From Blattabacterium sp. (Blatta orientalis) str. Tarazona (GTDB lineage Bacteria > Bacteroidota > Bacteroidia > Flavobacteriales > Blattabacteriaceae): a stretch of 64,000 nucleotides of DNA. The stretch spans positions 310,001 through 374,000 of the forward strand of contig NC_020195.1 in NCBI RefSeq assembly GCF_000334405.1, in the 5' to 3' direction. Each line of letters opens with the position of its first letter. Position 1 is the first letter of the stretch. The notes beneath the pieces are model-generated. The model did not search any database, was not told the origin of the DNA, and saw only the letters and a list, made by a program, of their open reading frames with translations. A program made the position numbers and the translations under genes. Below, piece after piece: positions 27,217 through 35,564 of this stretch.

Positions 27217-28550
27217 TTTATTAAAGTGTCATATAATAAGAATAAATTGAGTATCACGATAATAACGGTGATAATCCAAGCTAATATTTTTAAAACAGGT
27301 CCATTTACAAATGATCCCATTTTATCAGAATTTCCTGTAAAATTTACTAAGGGAATAATAGCGAAACTTAATTGTATTGATAAAATAATTTGACTAATTA
27401 TTAGTAATTCAGCAGTTCCTTTCTCTCCATAAATAATAGAAGCAATCATAGCTGGAACAATAGCGATGAGTCTTGTTATTAATCTTCTTATCCATGGTTT
27501 TAATCGAATGTGAAGAAACCCTTCCATTACAATTTGTCCAGATAGAGTTCCAGTAAGTGTTGAATTTTGTCCTGAGGCTAGTAAAGCTAAAGCAAAAAAA
27601 ATTCCAGAGAGACTAGAACCGAGTATAGGGGTTAAAAGTTTATGTGCGTCCATAATATCTGCTACTTCTGTATGTCCAGATCTATGAAAAGTAGCGGAAG
27701 ATATAATTAATATAGCTGCATTGATAAAAAAAGCTAAGGATAAAGATAACGTACTATCTATAGTGGCATATTTTATGGCCATCTTTTTCCCTTCAATAGT
27801 ACGTGGATAATTTCTAGTTTGTATAATACTTGAATGTAGGTATAGATTATGAGGCATGACTGTCGCCCCTAGAATTCCAATAGATATATAGAAAGAATGC
27901 GAATTTTTGATTATTTCCGGATTAGGGATAATTCCTTTTAAAATGGGAATAATTTCTGGTTTAGAACTAATAATTTCAAAACTAAAACAAACTAAAATTG
28001 TAAAGATTAACGCAGCAACTACACTTTCAATGTATCTGAATCCTTTGTATTGAAAAAATAAAATAAGCAAAACATCTATAGCAGTAATTAAAACCCCCCA
28101 TGTTATGGGAATCCCAAAAAGCAATTTTAAGGCTAACACAGAACCAATAATTTCTGCTAAGTCACAAGCCGCAATAGCTACTTCACATAAAATCCATAAG
28201 ATAAAACTAATAAATGGGGGATAATGGTCTCTACAAGCTTGTGCTAAATCTCGTTCACAAACAATTCCTAATTTAAGAGCCAAATGTTGTAAGATTATAG
28301 CAAAAAGATTGGATATAAAAATAACGGATAAAAGCATGTATCCGAATTTAGCTCCTCCAGCAATATCTGTCGCCCAATTTCCTGGGTCCATATATCCAAC
28401 GGCAATCAATAATCCTGGTCCAGTGAAAGCCAATAATTTTTTCCATTTTCCCTGTTTTTGAGGAACAGAAACAGAAGAAAAAACTTCCGATAGGGAAGGG
28501 GACTTATTCTCTTTTCTCCATCCTTTTATAGAATACCTTTTTTTTGGCAT
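27213..28550 (-). CDS. mntH: Nramp-family divalent metal transporter
   Basis: Proton-coupled Mn(II)/Fe(II) importer in the inner membrane. The 445 residues have about 11 hydrophobic segments. The metal-site motifs are intact: VGYMDPGNWATDIAGG in helix 1 and ATVMPHNLYLHS in helix 6. It is convergent with rplI (4-nt stop overlap) and divergent from pheA. The ~190-nt divergent region holds an inverted repeat that could be a regulator site. Confidence 0.94.
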   Translation of the reverse strand: MPKKRYSIKGWRKENKSPSLSEVFSSVSVPQKQGKWKKLLAFTGPGLLIAVGYMDPGNWATDIAGGAKFGYMLLSVIFISNLFAIILQHLALKLGIVCERDLAQACRDHYPPFISFILWILCEVAIAACDLAEIIGSVLALKLLFGIPITWGVLITAIDVLLILFFQYKGFRYIESVVAALIFTILVCFSFEIISSKPEIIPILKGIIPNPEIIKNSHSFYISIGILGATVMPHNLYLHSSIIQTRNYPRTIEGKKMAIKYATIDSTLSLSLAFFINAAILIISSATFHRSGHTEVADIMDAHKLLTPILGSSLSGIFFALALLASGQNSTLTGTLSGQIVMEGFLHIRLKPWIRRLITRLIAIVPAMIASIIYGEKGTAELLIISQIILSIQLSFAIIPLVNFTGNSDKMGSFVNGPVLKILAWIITVIIVILNLFLLYDTLIN

Positions 28551-28633
28551 ATAAAATAAATATGAAATGAAAATAATATAAAGTTAACCGTTTTACTTGT
28601 TTTTATTTGTGTGGAAGGCCAATAGGAATGGTA

Positions 28634-28671
28634 AATTTCATTCTTATTTTCCTGAAAAAAAGAATGAAATT
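28634..28671. repeat. 12-bp inverted repeat between mntH and pheA
   Basis: AATTTCATTCTT (28634-28645) is repeated in reverse complement at 28660-28671, with a 14-nt loop that can pair further (TTTT with AAAA). It lies between two divergent genes, and its right arm overlaps the TTG of the pheA promoter. It may be an operator or a hairpin in the mntH leader; nothing in the sequence says which. Confidence 0.55.
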
Positions 28672-28700
28672 GCATAAAATCAAATTATTTTATACCTTTG
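28670..28700 (+). promoter_or_regulatory. Promoter of the aromatic amino acid operon
   Basis: TTG at 28670-28672, a 20-nt spacer and TACCTTTG at 28693-28700 match the Bacteroidota promoter consensus fully. The expected start is near 28706, giving a leader of about 34 nt before the pheA ATG at 28740. No terminator-antiterminator structure or leader peptide is visible in that leader, so attenuation is unlikely. Confidence 0.65.
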
Positions 28701-28739
28701 ATCTGTACGTACTATATTATGTATGTGTAGATTGATTAA

Positions 28740-29573
28740 ATGATAAAAATAGCTATACAAGGAGTAAAGGGGTGTTTTCATCATGCAGCAGTTTCCAGAT
28801 ATTTTGAGGGTTGTCATTATAAATTGATGGAGTGTTCTTCATTTAGAGAAGTTTCCAGTTCCGTGGCTAAATCCGATGTGGATATTGGAGTGATGGCTAT
28901 AGAAAATACCATAGCGGGGACTATATTGACAAATTATAGTCTTTTATCTGAATACAATTTAAGAATAGTGGGAGAAATCTACATGCCTATACAACATCAT
29001 TTAATGGCTTTTCCTGGACAGAAAGTAAAAGATATTAAGGAAATTTATTCTCATCCCATGGCTCTTTTACAATGTGAATCCTTTCTAGAGGAACATTCTG
29101 ATATAAAAATCTCCAAATACTCGGATACGGCAGCTGCTGCTAAATACATTTCTAAATGTAATAAAAAAGGTTTAGCGGCGATTGCCTCTGAAGATGCGGC
29201 TAAAGAATATGGGTTAGAAATCCTTTCTAAAAATATACAAACCATTACAAGGAACTTTACCAGGTTTTTTGTCATTAAAAATTCTTCGAAAAAAGAAAAT
29301 AATTTTAATAAAGCTTCACTAAGATTCAAAATTTTACATACTACTGGAACTCTATCTAAGATTTTGAGTCTTATATCCAGTCTTGGAATTAATATGACTA
29401 AAATACAATCTATTCCTATTATACAAAGACCTTGGGAATATTCATTTTATGTAGATATTATATTCAATAGTATAAAAGATTATGAGATGATGAAAGAACG
29501 TATACAAAAAATTCCATGTCTTCATAAATTTTCTATTATGGGAGAATATAAAAATGGTAGAATCAGATCTTAA
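28740..29573 (+). CDS. pheA: Prephenate dehydratase
   Basis: Converts prephenate to phenylpyruvate for phenylalanine. The 277 residues show AIENTIAGTI, the catalytic NFTRFFVI (TRF) and a C-terminal ACT domain (LHTTGTLSKILS). The ACT ESRP motif that binds phenylalanine in many homologues reads KIQSIPI here, so feedback inhibition may be altered; I believe this form is common in the lineage. No fused chorismate mutase is present, since that domain is on the DAHP synthase three genes on. Its TAA overlaps the next ATG by one base. Confidence 0.94.
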   Translation: MIKIAIQGVKGCFHHAAVSRYFEGCHYKLMECSSFREVSSSVAKSDVDIGVMAIENTIAGTILTNYSLLSEYNLRIVGEIYMPIQHHLMAFPGQKVKDIKEIYSHPMALLQCESFLEEHSDIKISKYSDTAAAAKYISKCNKKGLAAIASEDAAKEYGLEILSKNIQTITRNFTRFFVIKNSSKKENNFNKASLRFKILHTTGTLSKILSLISSLGINMTKIQSIPIIQRPWEYSFYVDIIFNSIKDYEMMKERIQKIPCLHKFSIMGEYKNGRIRS

Positions 29574-30727
29574 TGATTGGAGCAGCAAAAAGAATGCATC
29601 AAATATCGGAATACTTCTTTTCCGAAAAAATGAAAGAAATACATCTTCTTGAAAATCAAGGAATAAAAGTGATTAATTTAGGAATTGGAAATCCGGATCT
29701 TCTTCCTCCAAATGAGGTGATTAATAAAATGAAAGAAGCATCTGAATTGGAGGAGGCAAACACTTATCAAAGCTATGTAGGGATAGAAAATTTGCGTAAA
29801 TCCATGGCTAATTGGTATGGAAAGACCTATCAAGTGAAAGTGGATCCTAACAAGGAGATATTGCCTTTAATGGGGTCTAAAGAGGGAATTATGCATATAA
29901 GCATGTCTTATTTAGAAAAAGGAGATCAAGTATTAATTCCAAATCCAGGATATCCAATTTATTCCTCTATCTCTAAACTTTTAGAATCGGAAATTATTTA
30001 TTATGATCTTCAGGAAAGCAATGATTGGTTCCCAAATATCCACTTTTTGGAGAATAAAAATCTGTCTAAGGTAAAGATTATGTGGATCAATTATCCTCAT
30101 ATGCCTACAGGCGCCGCTATTACTTTTGAACAATTAGAAGAAGTGGTTTTCTTTGCTAAAAAAAACCATATTTTACTTGTTCATGATAATCCTTATAGTT
30201 TCATTTTAAATAATCAACGTCCATTGAGTATCTTTAATATTAAAGAAGCTAAAGATATTGCTTTAGAATTAAATTCTTTAAGTAAAAGTTATAATATGGC
30301 AGGATGGCGTGTTGGAATGGTAATAGGGAATCCTGAATTTATTCAAAATATCATAAAAGTAAAAAGCCAAATGGATTCTGGGATGTATTATCCTATACAG
30401 ATTGGGGCTATAGAAGCCATGAATCATGATTCTGAATGGTTTAAAAAACTGAATACAGAATATTTAAAACGTCAAAAAATTCTATGGGAAATATGTGATC
30501 GTCTATATTTAGAATATAGGAGAAATAGTTCTGGAATCTTTGTTTGGGCAAAAATTACAGATGTAGATAAAAATGATCGTGAATGGTCAGAGAAAATTCT
30601 AAAAAATTATCACATATTTATTACACCTGGAAGCATTTTTGGGGATCAGGGAAAAGGATATGTAAGATTGTCTATGTGTCGTCCTGTAAATACTTTGGAA
30701 GAAGCAAAAAATAGAATTATTTCATGA
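29573..30727 (+). CDS. Class I/II aminotransferase, probably aromatic
   Basis: PLP-dependent aminotransferase of fold type I, 384 residues. Visible are INLGIGNPDLLPP near the N-terminus, NYPHMPTGAAI, and the PLP lysine in LNSLSKSYNMAGWRVG (near residue 237). Position between pheA and tyrA suggests it transaminates phenylpyruvate and hydroxyphenylpyruvate to Phe and Tyr. An aspartate or diaminopimelate aminotransferase role cannot be excluded. It overlaps pheA by 1 nt and tyrA by 4 nt. Confidence 0.88.
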   Translation: MIGAAKRMHQISEYFFSEKMKEIHLLENQGIKVINLGIGNPDLLPPNEVINKMKEASELEEANTYQSYVGIENLRKSMANWYGKTYQVKVDPNKEILPLMGSKEGIMHISMSYLEKGDQVLIPNPGYPIYSSISKLLESEIIYYDLQESNDWFPNIHFLENKNLSKVKIMWINYPHMPTGAAITFEQLEEVVFFAKKNHILLVHDNPYSFILNNQRPLSIFNIKEAKDIALELNSLSKSYNMAGWRVGMVIGNPEFIQNIIKVKSQMDSGMYYPIQIGAIEAMNHDSEWFKKLNTEYLKRQKILWEICDRLYLEYRRNSSGIFVWAKITDVDKNDREWSEKILKNYHIFITPGSIFGDQGKGYVRLSMCRPVNTLEEAKNRIIS

Positions 30728-31569
30728 ATATTGGAATTATAGGATTAGGTTTGATCGGTGGTTCGATGAGTTTAGGGTTACGAAAATACAATTTTGGAGA
30801 TAAATATCTAGGAACAGACTCTAATCAAGAAAATGCTTTGAATGCCGTAAAACTTGGAATTGTAGATAAAATAATCCCTTTACAGGATCTTCTTATACAA
30901 TCTTCCGTTATCATTTTATCTATTCCTGTAGATGGGATAGAAAAAATCCTTCCAATTATTCTAAACAAAATCAGGAATGATACAGTTATTTTAGATACTG
31001 GATCTACTAAGTATGATATTTGTAATCGGGTTTTTTCTCATCCAAAAAGAAGTCGTTTTGTGGCTACACATCCTATTGCAGGAATTGAAAGTTCTGGACC
31101 TATTTCAGCTCAGTCAGATCTTTTTTATAAAAAGAATTGTATTTTTTGCGATTCTGAACTCAGTGCTCCAGATGCGATTTATATGGCAGAAAGAATTTAC
31201 TCTACTATGAAAATGCGTAGGATTTATTTAACCTCTAAAGAACATGATTTTTATATTTCCTATGGATCTCATTTACCTCATGCCATCTCCTTCTCTTTAG
31301 CTAATACAGTTTTAAAAAAATTTGAAAATAAGGAAGATATTTTTAATAATATAATGGGAAGTGGATTGTATTCTACTACACGTTTGGCGAGAAGCAATCC
31401 TGAAACGTGGTTACCTATTTTTATTTCTAATAGAAAAAATTTGATTCAAGCTATAGATGCTTATATGAATCATTTAGAAATATTTCGTAACTATTTAAGA
31501 AATAAAGAATTTCATAAAATTGATCAGTATATAAAAAAGGCAAACGATATAAAAAAAAAATATGTATAA
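30724..31569 (+). CDS. tyrA: Prephenate dehydrogenase
   Basis: Oxidatively decarboxylates prephenate to 4-hydroxyphenylpyruvate for tyrosine. It opens with the NAD-binding GLGLIGGSMSLGL. The catalytic region includes THPIAGIESSGP, and helical segments contain SHLPHAISFSLA. At 281 residues it is the short form with no fused mutase or ACT domain. It overlaps the aminotransferase by ATGA and is followed 15 nt later by the DAHP synthase. Confidence 0.93.
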   Translation: MNIGIIGLGLIGGSMSLGLRKYNFGDKYLGTDSNQENALNAVKLGIVDKIIPLQDLLIQSSVIILSIPVDGIEKILPIILNKIRNDTVILDTGSTKYDICNRVFSHPKRSRFVATHPIAGIESSGPISAQSDLFYKKNCIFCDSELSAPDAIYMAERIYSTMKMRRIYLTSKEHDFYISYGSHLPHAISFSLANTVLKKFENKEDIFNNIMGSGLYSTTRLARSNPETWLPIFISNRKNLIQAIDAYMNHLEIFRNYLRNKEFHKIDQYIKKANDIKKKYV

Positions 31570-31584
31570 ATTAAATGTATTGTG

Positions 31585-32661
31585 ATGGAAAAAGATATTA
31601 TGAATAATAGGATAGACAGGTCTTGGATTGAAAAATTTGATAAACCTCTAACCATATCTGGTCCTTGTAGTGCAGAGAGCGAACAACAAATAATGGAAAC
31701 CGCTAGAAAGTTAGATCCATCTTATGTACAAGTATTTAGAGCAGGGATATGGAAACCTAGAACTAAACCAAATAATTTTGAAGGGATAGGGGAACAGGGA
31801 CTTAAATGGCTCAAGAATGTAAAAAGACGTACAGGATTAATGGTTTCTACAGAAATAGCTAATGCAGAACATGTAAAATTGGCGTTATCTTTTGATGTAG
31901 ATGTTCTTTGGATAGGAGCAAGAAGTACGGCCAGTCCATTTACGGTTCAAGAGATAGCAGATTCTTTAGAAGGGAAAGAAGATAAAATTATTTTAGTAAA
32001 AAATCCTATACATCCCGATATAGAATTGTGGATAGGAGCTTTAGAACGTTTGTTAGGAAAAGGGATAAGGAAGTTAGGTGTGATTCACCGTGGTTTTTAC
32101 ACTTATAAAACCTCGAAATACCGTAATCAACCGAACTGGAATCTTTTGTTCAGATTTAGGAATCTTCTTCCTAGAATTCCTGTGATATGTGATCCTTCAC
32201 ATATTTGCGGAAATAAAGAAGGAATTTTAGATATTGCAAAAACTGCTTATCATTTTAAATATGATGGATTGATGATAGAAAGTCATTGTGATCCAGATCA
32301 TGCATGGAGTGATGCACAACAACAGATTACTCCGGAAAAACTTTTAGAAATGTTAAAACAGTTGACAGGTTCTAATACATGTCATGAGAAAAATCAGAAG
32401 AATTTAGATTCTTTAAGAATATTTATTGATGAAATAGATGAAAATCTTATTGCTCTCTTAGCAGAAAGAATGAAAATTTCCAAAAAATTAGGAACCTTTA
32501 AGAAAGCCGAAGATATAACGATTTTTCAACCAAATCGATGGGATTCTATTATGAAAAAATATCTAAAATTAGGTAAAAGTTTAGGGATTTCGGAAGAACT
32601 CCTTGAAGGGGTTTTCAAACTATTGCATCAAGAATCCATTAATATTCAAAATAGAATCTAA
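31585..32661 (+). CDS. Bifunctional DAHP synthase / chorismate mutase (type II)
   Basis: Catalyses both the first shikimate step (erythrose 4-phosphate plus phosphoenolpyruvate) and chorismate to prephenate. The DAHP synthase part (residues ~20-255) has SGPCSAES, FRAGIWKPRTKP, IHRGFYTYKT and CDPSHICG. After a linker, an AroQ-type mutase begins near residue 270 (SLRIFIDEIDENLIALLAER). The fusion order, synthase first, is typical of Bacteroidota. ATG 31585 is preferred to the adjacent GTG 31582. The synthase lacks an added regulatory domain, so control may go through the mutase part. Confidence 0.93.
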   Translation: MEKDIMNNRIDRSWIEKFDKPLTISGPCSAESEQQIMETARKLDPSYVQVFRAGIWKPRTKPNNFEGIGEQGLKWLKNVKRRTGLMVSTEIANAEHVKLALSFDVDVLWIGARSTASPFTVQEIADSLEGKEDKIILVKNPIHPDIELWIGALERLLGKGIRKLGVIHRGFYTYKTSKYRNQPNWNLLFRFRNLLPRIPVICDPSHICGNKEGILDIAKTAYHFKYDGLMIESHCDPDHAWSDAQQQITPEKLLEMLKQLTGSNTCHEKNQKNLDSLRIFIDEIDENLIALLAERMKISKKLGTFKKAEDITIFQPNRWDSIMKKYLKLGKSLGISEELLEGVFKLLHQESINIQNRI

Positions 32662-32713
32662 TTCTAGAATGGATGAAGGAAAAGTTCAAAGATCCGTCAT
32701 CAAAGAAAAAAAA

Positions 32714-33970
32714 ATGGCTTATTTATTCACTAGCGAATCTGTTTCAGAAGGACATCCTGATAAAATTTCGGACCAGATATCGGATGCGATATTAGATCAT
32801 TTTTTAGCATATGATCCAGAAGCAAAAGTCGCTATAGAAACTTTAGTGACCACAGGGCAAATCATCTTATCTGGAGAAGTAAATTCTAAAACTTATGTAA
32901 ATGTTCAGAAAATAGCTCGTGATCTCCTTAGAAAAATTGGATATACTAAAAATGAATACAGGTTCAATGCTGATTCTTGTGGAATACTTTCTGCTATTCA
33001 AGAACAGTCTATGGATCTATTACAGGGGATAAAAAGTTTGAATAAAGATAATCAAGGAGCTGGAGATCAAGGAATTGTATTTGGTTACGCCATTAAGGAA
33101 ACAGAGAATTATATGCCTCTTTCATTAGAGATGTCACATCATCTCCTAAGGGAACTTTCTTCTATACGAAATGAAGGAGAAAAAATGCCTTATTTACGTC
33201 CAGACGCTAAATCTCAAGTAACTTTAGAATATTCGGATAATAATGTCCCTATACATATTCACGCGATTGTTATTTCAACTCAACATGATGAATTCGATAC
33301 AAAAGAAAGAATGCAGGAACGAATAGTTCAAGATATTAGAAATATTTTGATTCCAAGAGTCAAGAATCTCTTCTCTAAGGAGATTAAAAAATTATTTACG
33401 GATAGAACAAAATATTACATAAATACTACAGGAAAATTTGTTACTGGAGGACCTCATGGAGATACTGGCCTTACCGGAAGAAAAATCATTGTGGATACTT
33501 ATGGAGGGAAAGGGGCTCATGGAGGAGGAGCCTTTTCTGGAAAAGATCCTTCTAAAGTGGATAGATCTGGAGCTTATGCTGCTAGACATATTGCTAAAAA
33601 TCTTGTAGCAGCAGGAATTGCAGATGAATTGTTGATACAAATCTCCTATGCAGTTGGAGTGTCTGAGCCGATGGGGATTTATGTAAATACTTATGGAACC
33701 TCTAAAAGAGAACTTCTTGATGAAGATCTTGTAGTAAAGATCCAAAAAATTTTTGATTTACGTCCTTATGCTATTACAAAAAGATTAAAATTACGTCAAC
33801 CAATGTATGAAGAAACAGCTGTATATGGACATATGGGGAAAAAACCAAGAAAAGTATGGAAATGTTTTTCGGATATAGAAGGTCATCAAAAAAAACAAGA
33901 AGTAGAACTGTTTACCTGGGAAAAATTGGATTATTTGCCTGTGATCAAAAAAGTTTTTAACATGGAATAA
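32714..33970 (+). CDS. metK: S-adenosylmethionine synthetase
   Basis: Makes S-adenosylmethionine from methionine and ATP. Start ATG 32714 gives the canonical MAYLFTSESVSEGHPDK; the open frame continues upstream into the previous gene without family similarity. Motifs: GAGDQGIVFGYA, GGAFSGKDPSKVDRSGAY and DTGLTGRKIIVDTYGG. 418 residues, intact. It starts 52 nt after the DAHP synthase and may be cotranscribed. Confidence 0.96.
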   Translation: MAYLFTSESVSEGHPDKISDQISDAILDHFLAYDPEAKVAIETLVTTGQIILSGEVNSKTYVNVQKIARDLLRKIGYTKNEYRFNADSCGILSAIQEQSMDLLQGIKSLNKDNQGAGDQGIVFGYAIKETENYMPLSLEMSHHLLRELSSIRNEGEKMPYLRPDAKSQVTLEYSDNNVPIHIHAIVISTQHDEFDTKERMQERIVQDIRNILIPRVKNLFSKEIKKLFTDRTKYYINTTGKFVTGGPHGDTGLTGRKIIVDTYGGKGAHGGGAFSGKDPSKVDRSGAYAARHIAKNLVAAGIADELLIQISYAVGVSEPMGIYVNTYGTSKRELLDEDLVVKIQKIFDLRPYAITKRLKLRQPMYEETAVYGHMGKKPRKVWKCFSDIEGHQKKQEVELFTWEKLDYLPVIKKVFNME

Positions 33971-34017
33971 TTCTTCAAAAAAAAATAGGTATTTTTAGTT
34001 AAATTTTTCATTTCACT

Positions 34018-34818
34018 ATGTCTTACAATTTATTGAAGGGAAAGAAAGGAATTATATTTGGTGCTTTAGATGAAAATTCTATTGCTTGGAAAGTAGCAGA
34101 ACGTGCTTATGAAGAAAAGGCGTCTTTTATTTTAACAAACACTCCTGCCTCTTTGAGAATGGGGAAAATTCATGAATTATCTCATAAGACAAAATCTAGA
34201 GTGATTCCGGCAGATGCTACTTCTATTGCGGATCTTAATTTTTTGTTTGATAAAACTTTAGATCATTTTGGAGGAAAAATAGATTTTATTTTGCATTCCA
34301 TAGCTATGTCCATAAATATTCGAAAAGGATGTTCTTACACATCTATTAACTATGAATTCTTGAAAAAGGGGTGGGAAATATCTGCCGTTTCCTATCACAA
34401 GATCATGCAAACCGCATGGGATAAAAACGCGATGAACAAATGGGGATCTATAGTGGCTCTCACATATATTGCTTCTCAACGGAGTTTTCCTCATTATGGA
34501 GATATGTCGGATTATAAGTCCTATCTGGAAAGCATTACACGGAATTTTGGTTATCATTGGGGAGTTAAAAAAAAAGTTAGGGTAAATACAGTTTCACAAT
34601 CCCCTACTATAACTAAAGCAGCAAAGTCTATTAAAGGGTTTCACAAATTTTTTCTATTATCTGAAAAAATATCCCCTTTAGGAAACGCATCTGCACAAGA
34701 TTGTGCAAACTATATCATTACACTTTTTTCGGATTTGACAAAAAAAGTGACTATGCAAAATTTGTATCATGATGGAGGTTTTTCTAATACAGGAATTAGT
34801 GAAACGATGATTTCTTGA
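34018..34818 (+). CDS. fabI: Enoyl-[acyl-carrier-protein] reductase (NADH)
   Basis: Last reduction of each fatty acid elongation cycle. The SDR-type fold begins LKGKKGIIFGALDENSIAW. The catalytic Tyr-x6-Lys is kept (YGDMSDYK), though the usual Gly/Ala residues between are replaced by Ser/Tyr. The C-terminal LYHDGGFSNTGI is typical. 266 residues, standard length. It stands between metK and rpe on the same strand with short gaps. Confidence 0.95.
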   Translation: MSYNLLKGKKGIIFGALDENSIAWKVAERAYEEKASFILTNTPASLRMGKIHELSHKTKSRVIPADATSIADLNFLFDKTLDHFGGKIDFILHSIAMSINIRKGCSYTSINYEFLKKGWEISAVSYHKIMQTAWDKNAMNKWGSIVALTYIASQRSFPHYGDMSDYKSYLESITRNFGYHWGVKKKVRVNTVSQSPTITKAAKSIKGFHKFFLLSEKISPLGNASAQDCANYIITLFSDLTKKVTMQNLYHDGGFSNTGISETMIS

Positions 34819-34878
34819 TTACTTACTCCTATCCGTTGAGAAAAAATATCTAAAATTAGAAACCAAATATAATATCAT

Positions 34879-35541
34879 ATGAAAAGAATTATTGCTCCAT
34901 CTCTACTTTCAGCAGATTTAGCCTTTCTATATCGTGATATAAAAATGTTGAATGAAAGTGAAGCGGATTGGTACCACATTGATATTATGGATTCCTCTTT
35001 TGTTTCTAATATTTCTTTTGGAAGCTCCTTTGTCAAATATGTCAAAAAATATGCCAATAAAAATAAACCCATGGATGTTCATTTAATGATTATGCAACCG
35101 GAACGCTACATAGAACAATTTAAAGCATGTGGAGCAGATCACTTACATATTCATTATGAAGCTTGTATTCATTTAAACAGAACTATTTTTTCTATTAAAG
35201 AATCTGGAATGAAAGCGGGGATAGCAGTCAATCCTCACACTCCAGTTTATCTGTTACAAGATCTTATTCAAGATATAGATTTCGTTTTGTTAATGAGCGT
35301 AAATCCTGGGTTTAGTGGACAAAAGTTTATCAAAAAAACCTATCAAAAACTAGAAGATACTAAAGATTTAATCTTAAAAAAACATTCTTCTGCGCTTATA
35401 GAAGTGGATGGAGGGGTGAATTTAGAAAATGCTTCTTTATTGTTCAAAAATGGAGCGGATATCTTAGTAGCAGGAACTACTATTTTTTCTAATGAAAATC
35501 CACAAAAAATGATTCATAGAATGAAATTTGGAAAAACTTAA
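34879..35541 (+). CDS. rpe: Ribulose-phosphate 3-epimerase
   Basis: Interconverts ribulose and xylulose 5-phosphates in the pentose phosphate pathway. Barrel motifs: APSLLSADLAFL, WYHIDIMDSSFV (metal site), DVHLMIMQPERY, LMSVNPGFSGQKF and EVDGGVNLEN. 220 residues, full length and intact. Confidence 0.96.
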   Translation: MKRIIAPSLLSADLAFLYRDIKMLNESEADWYHIDIMDSSFVSNISFGSSFVKYVKKYANKNKPMDVHLMIMQPERYIEQFKACGADHLHIHYEACIHLNRTIFSIKESGMKAGIAVNPHTPVYLLQDLIQDIDFVLLMSVNPGFSGQKFIKKTYQKLEDTKDLILKKHSSALIEVDGGVNLENASLLFKNGADILVAGTTIFSNENPQKMIHRMKFGKT

Positions 35542-35564
35542 TTTAGTCTATCAGATAAGATATC

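Noticed and set aside
28701..28739. Attenuator or leader peptide for the aromatic operon
   Set aside because: The leader is too short for competing hairpins and contains no Phe/Tyr-rich open frame.
32603..32713. N-terminal extension of metK
   Set aside because: It overlaps the DAHP synthase end and lacks family similarity; ATG 32714 gives the canonical N-terminus.
33392..33745. 117-codon minus-strand open frame inside metK
   Set aside because: Serine/isoleucine-rich antisense of a conserved gene; no independent evidence.
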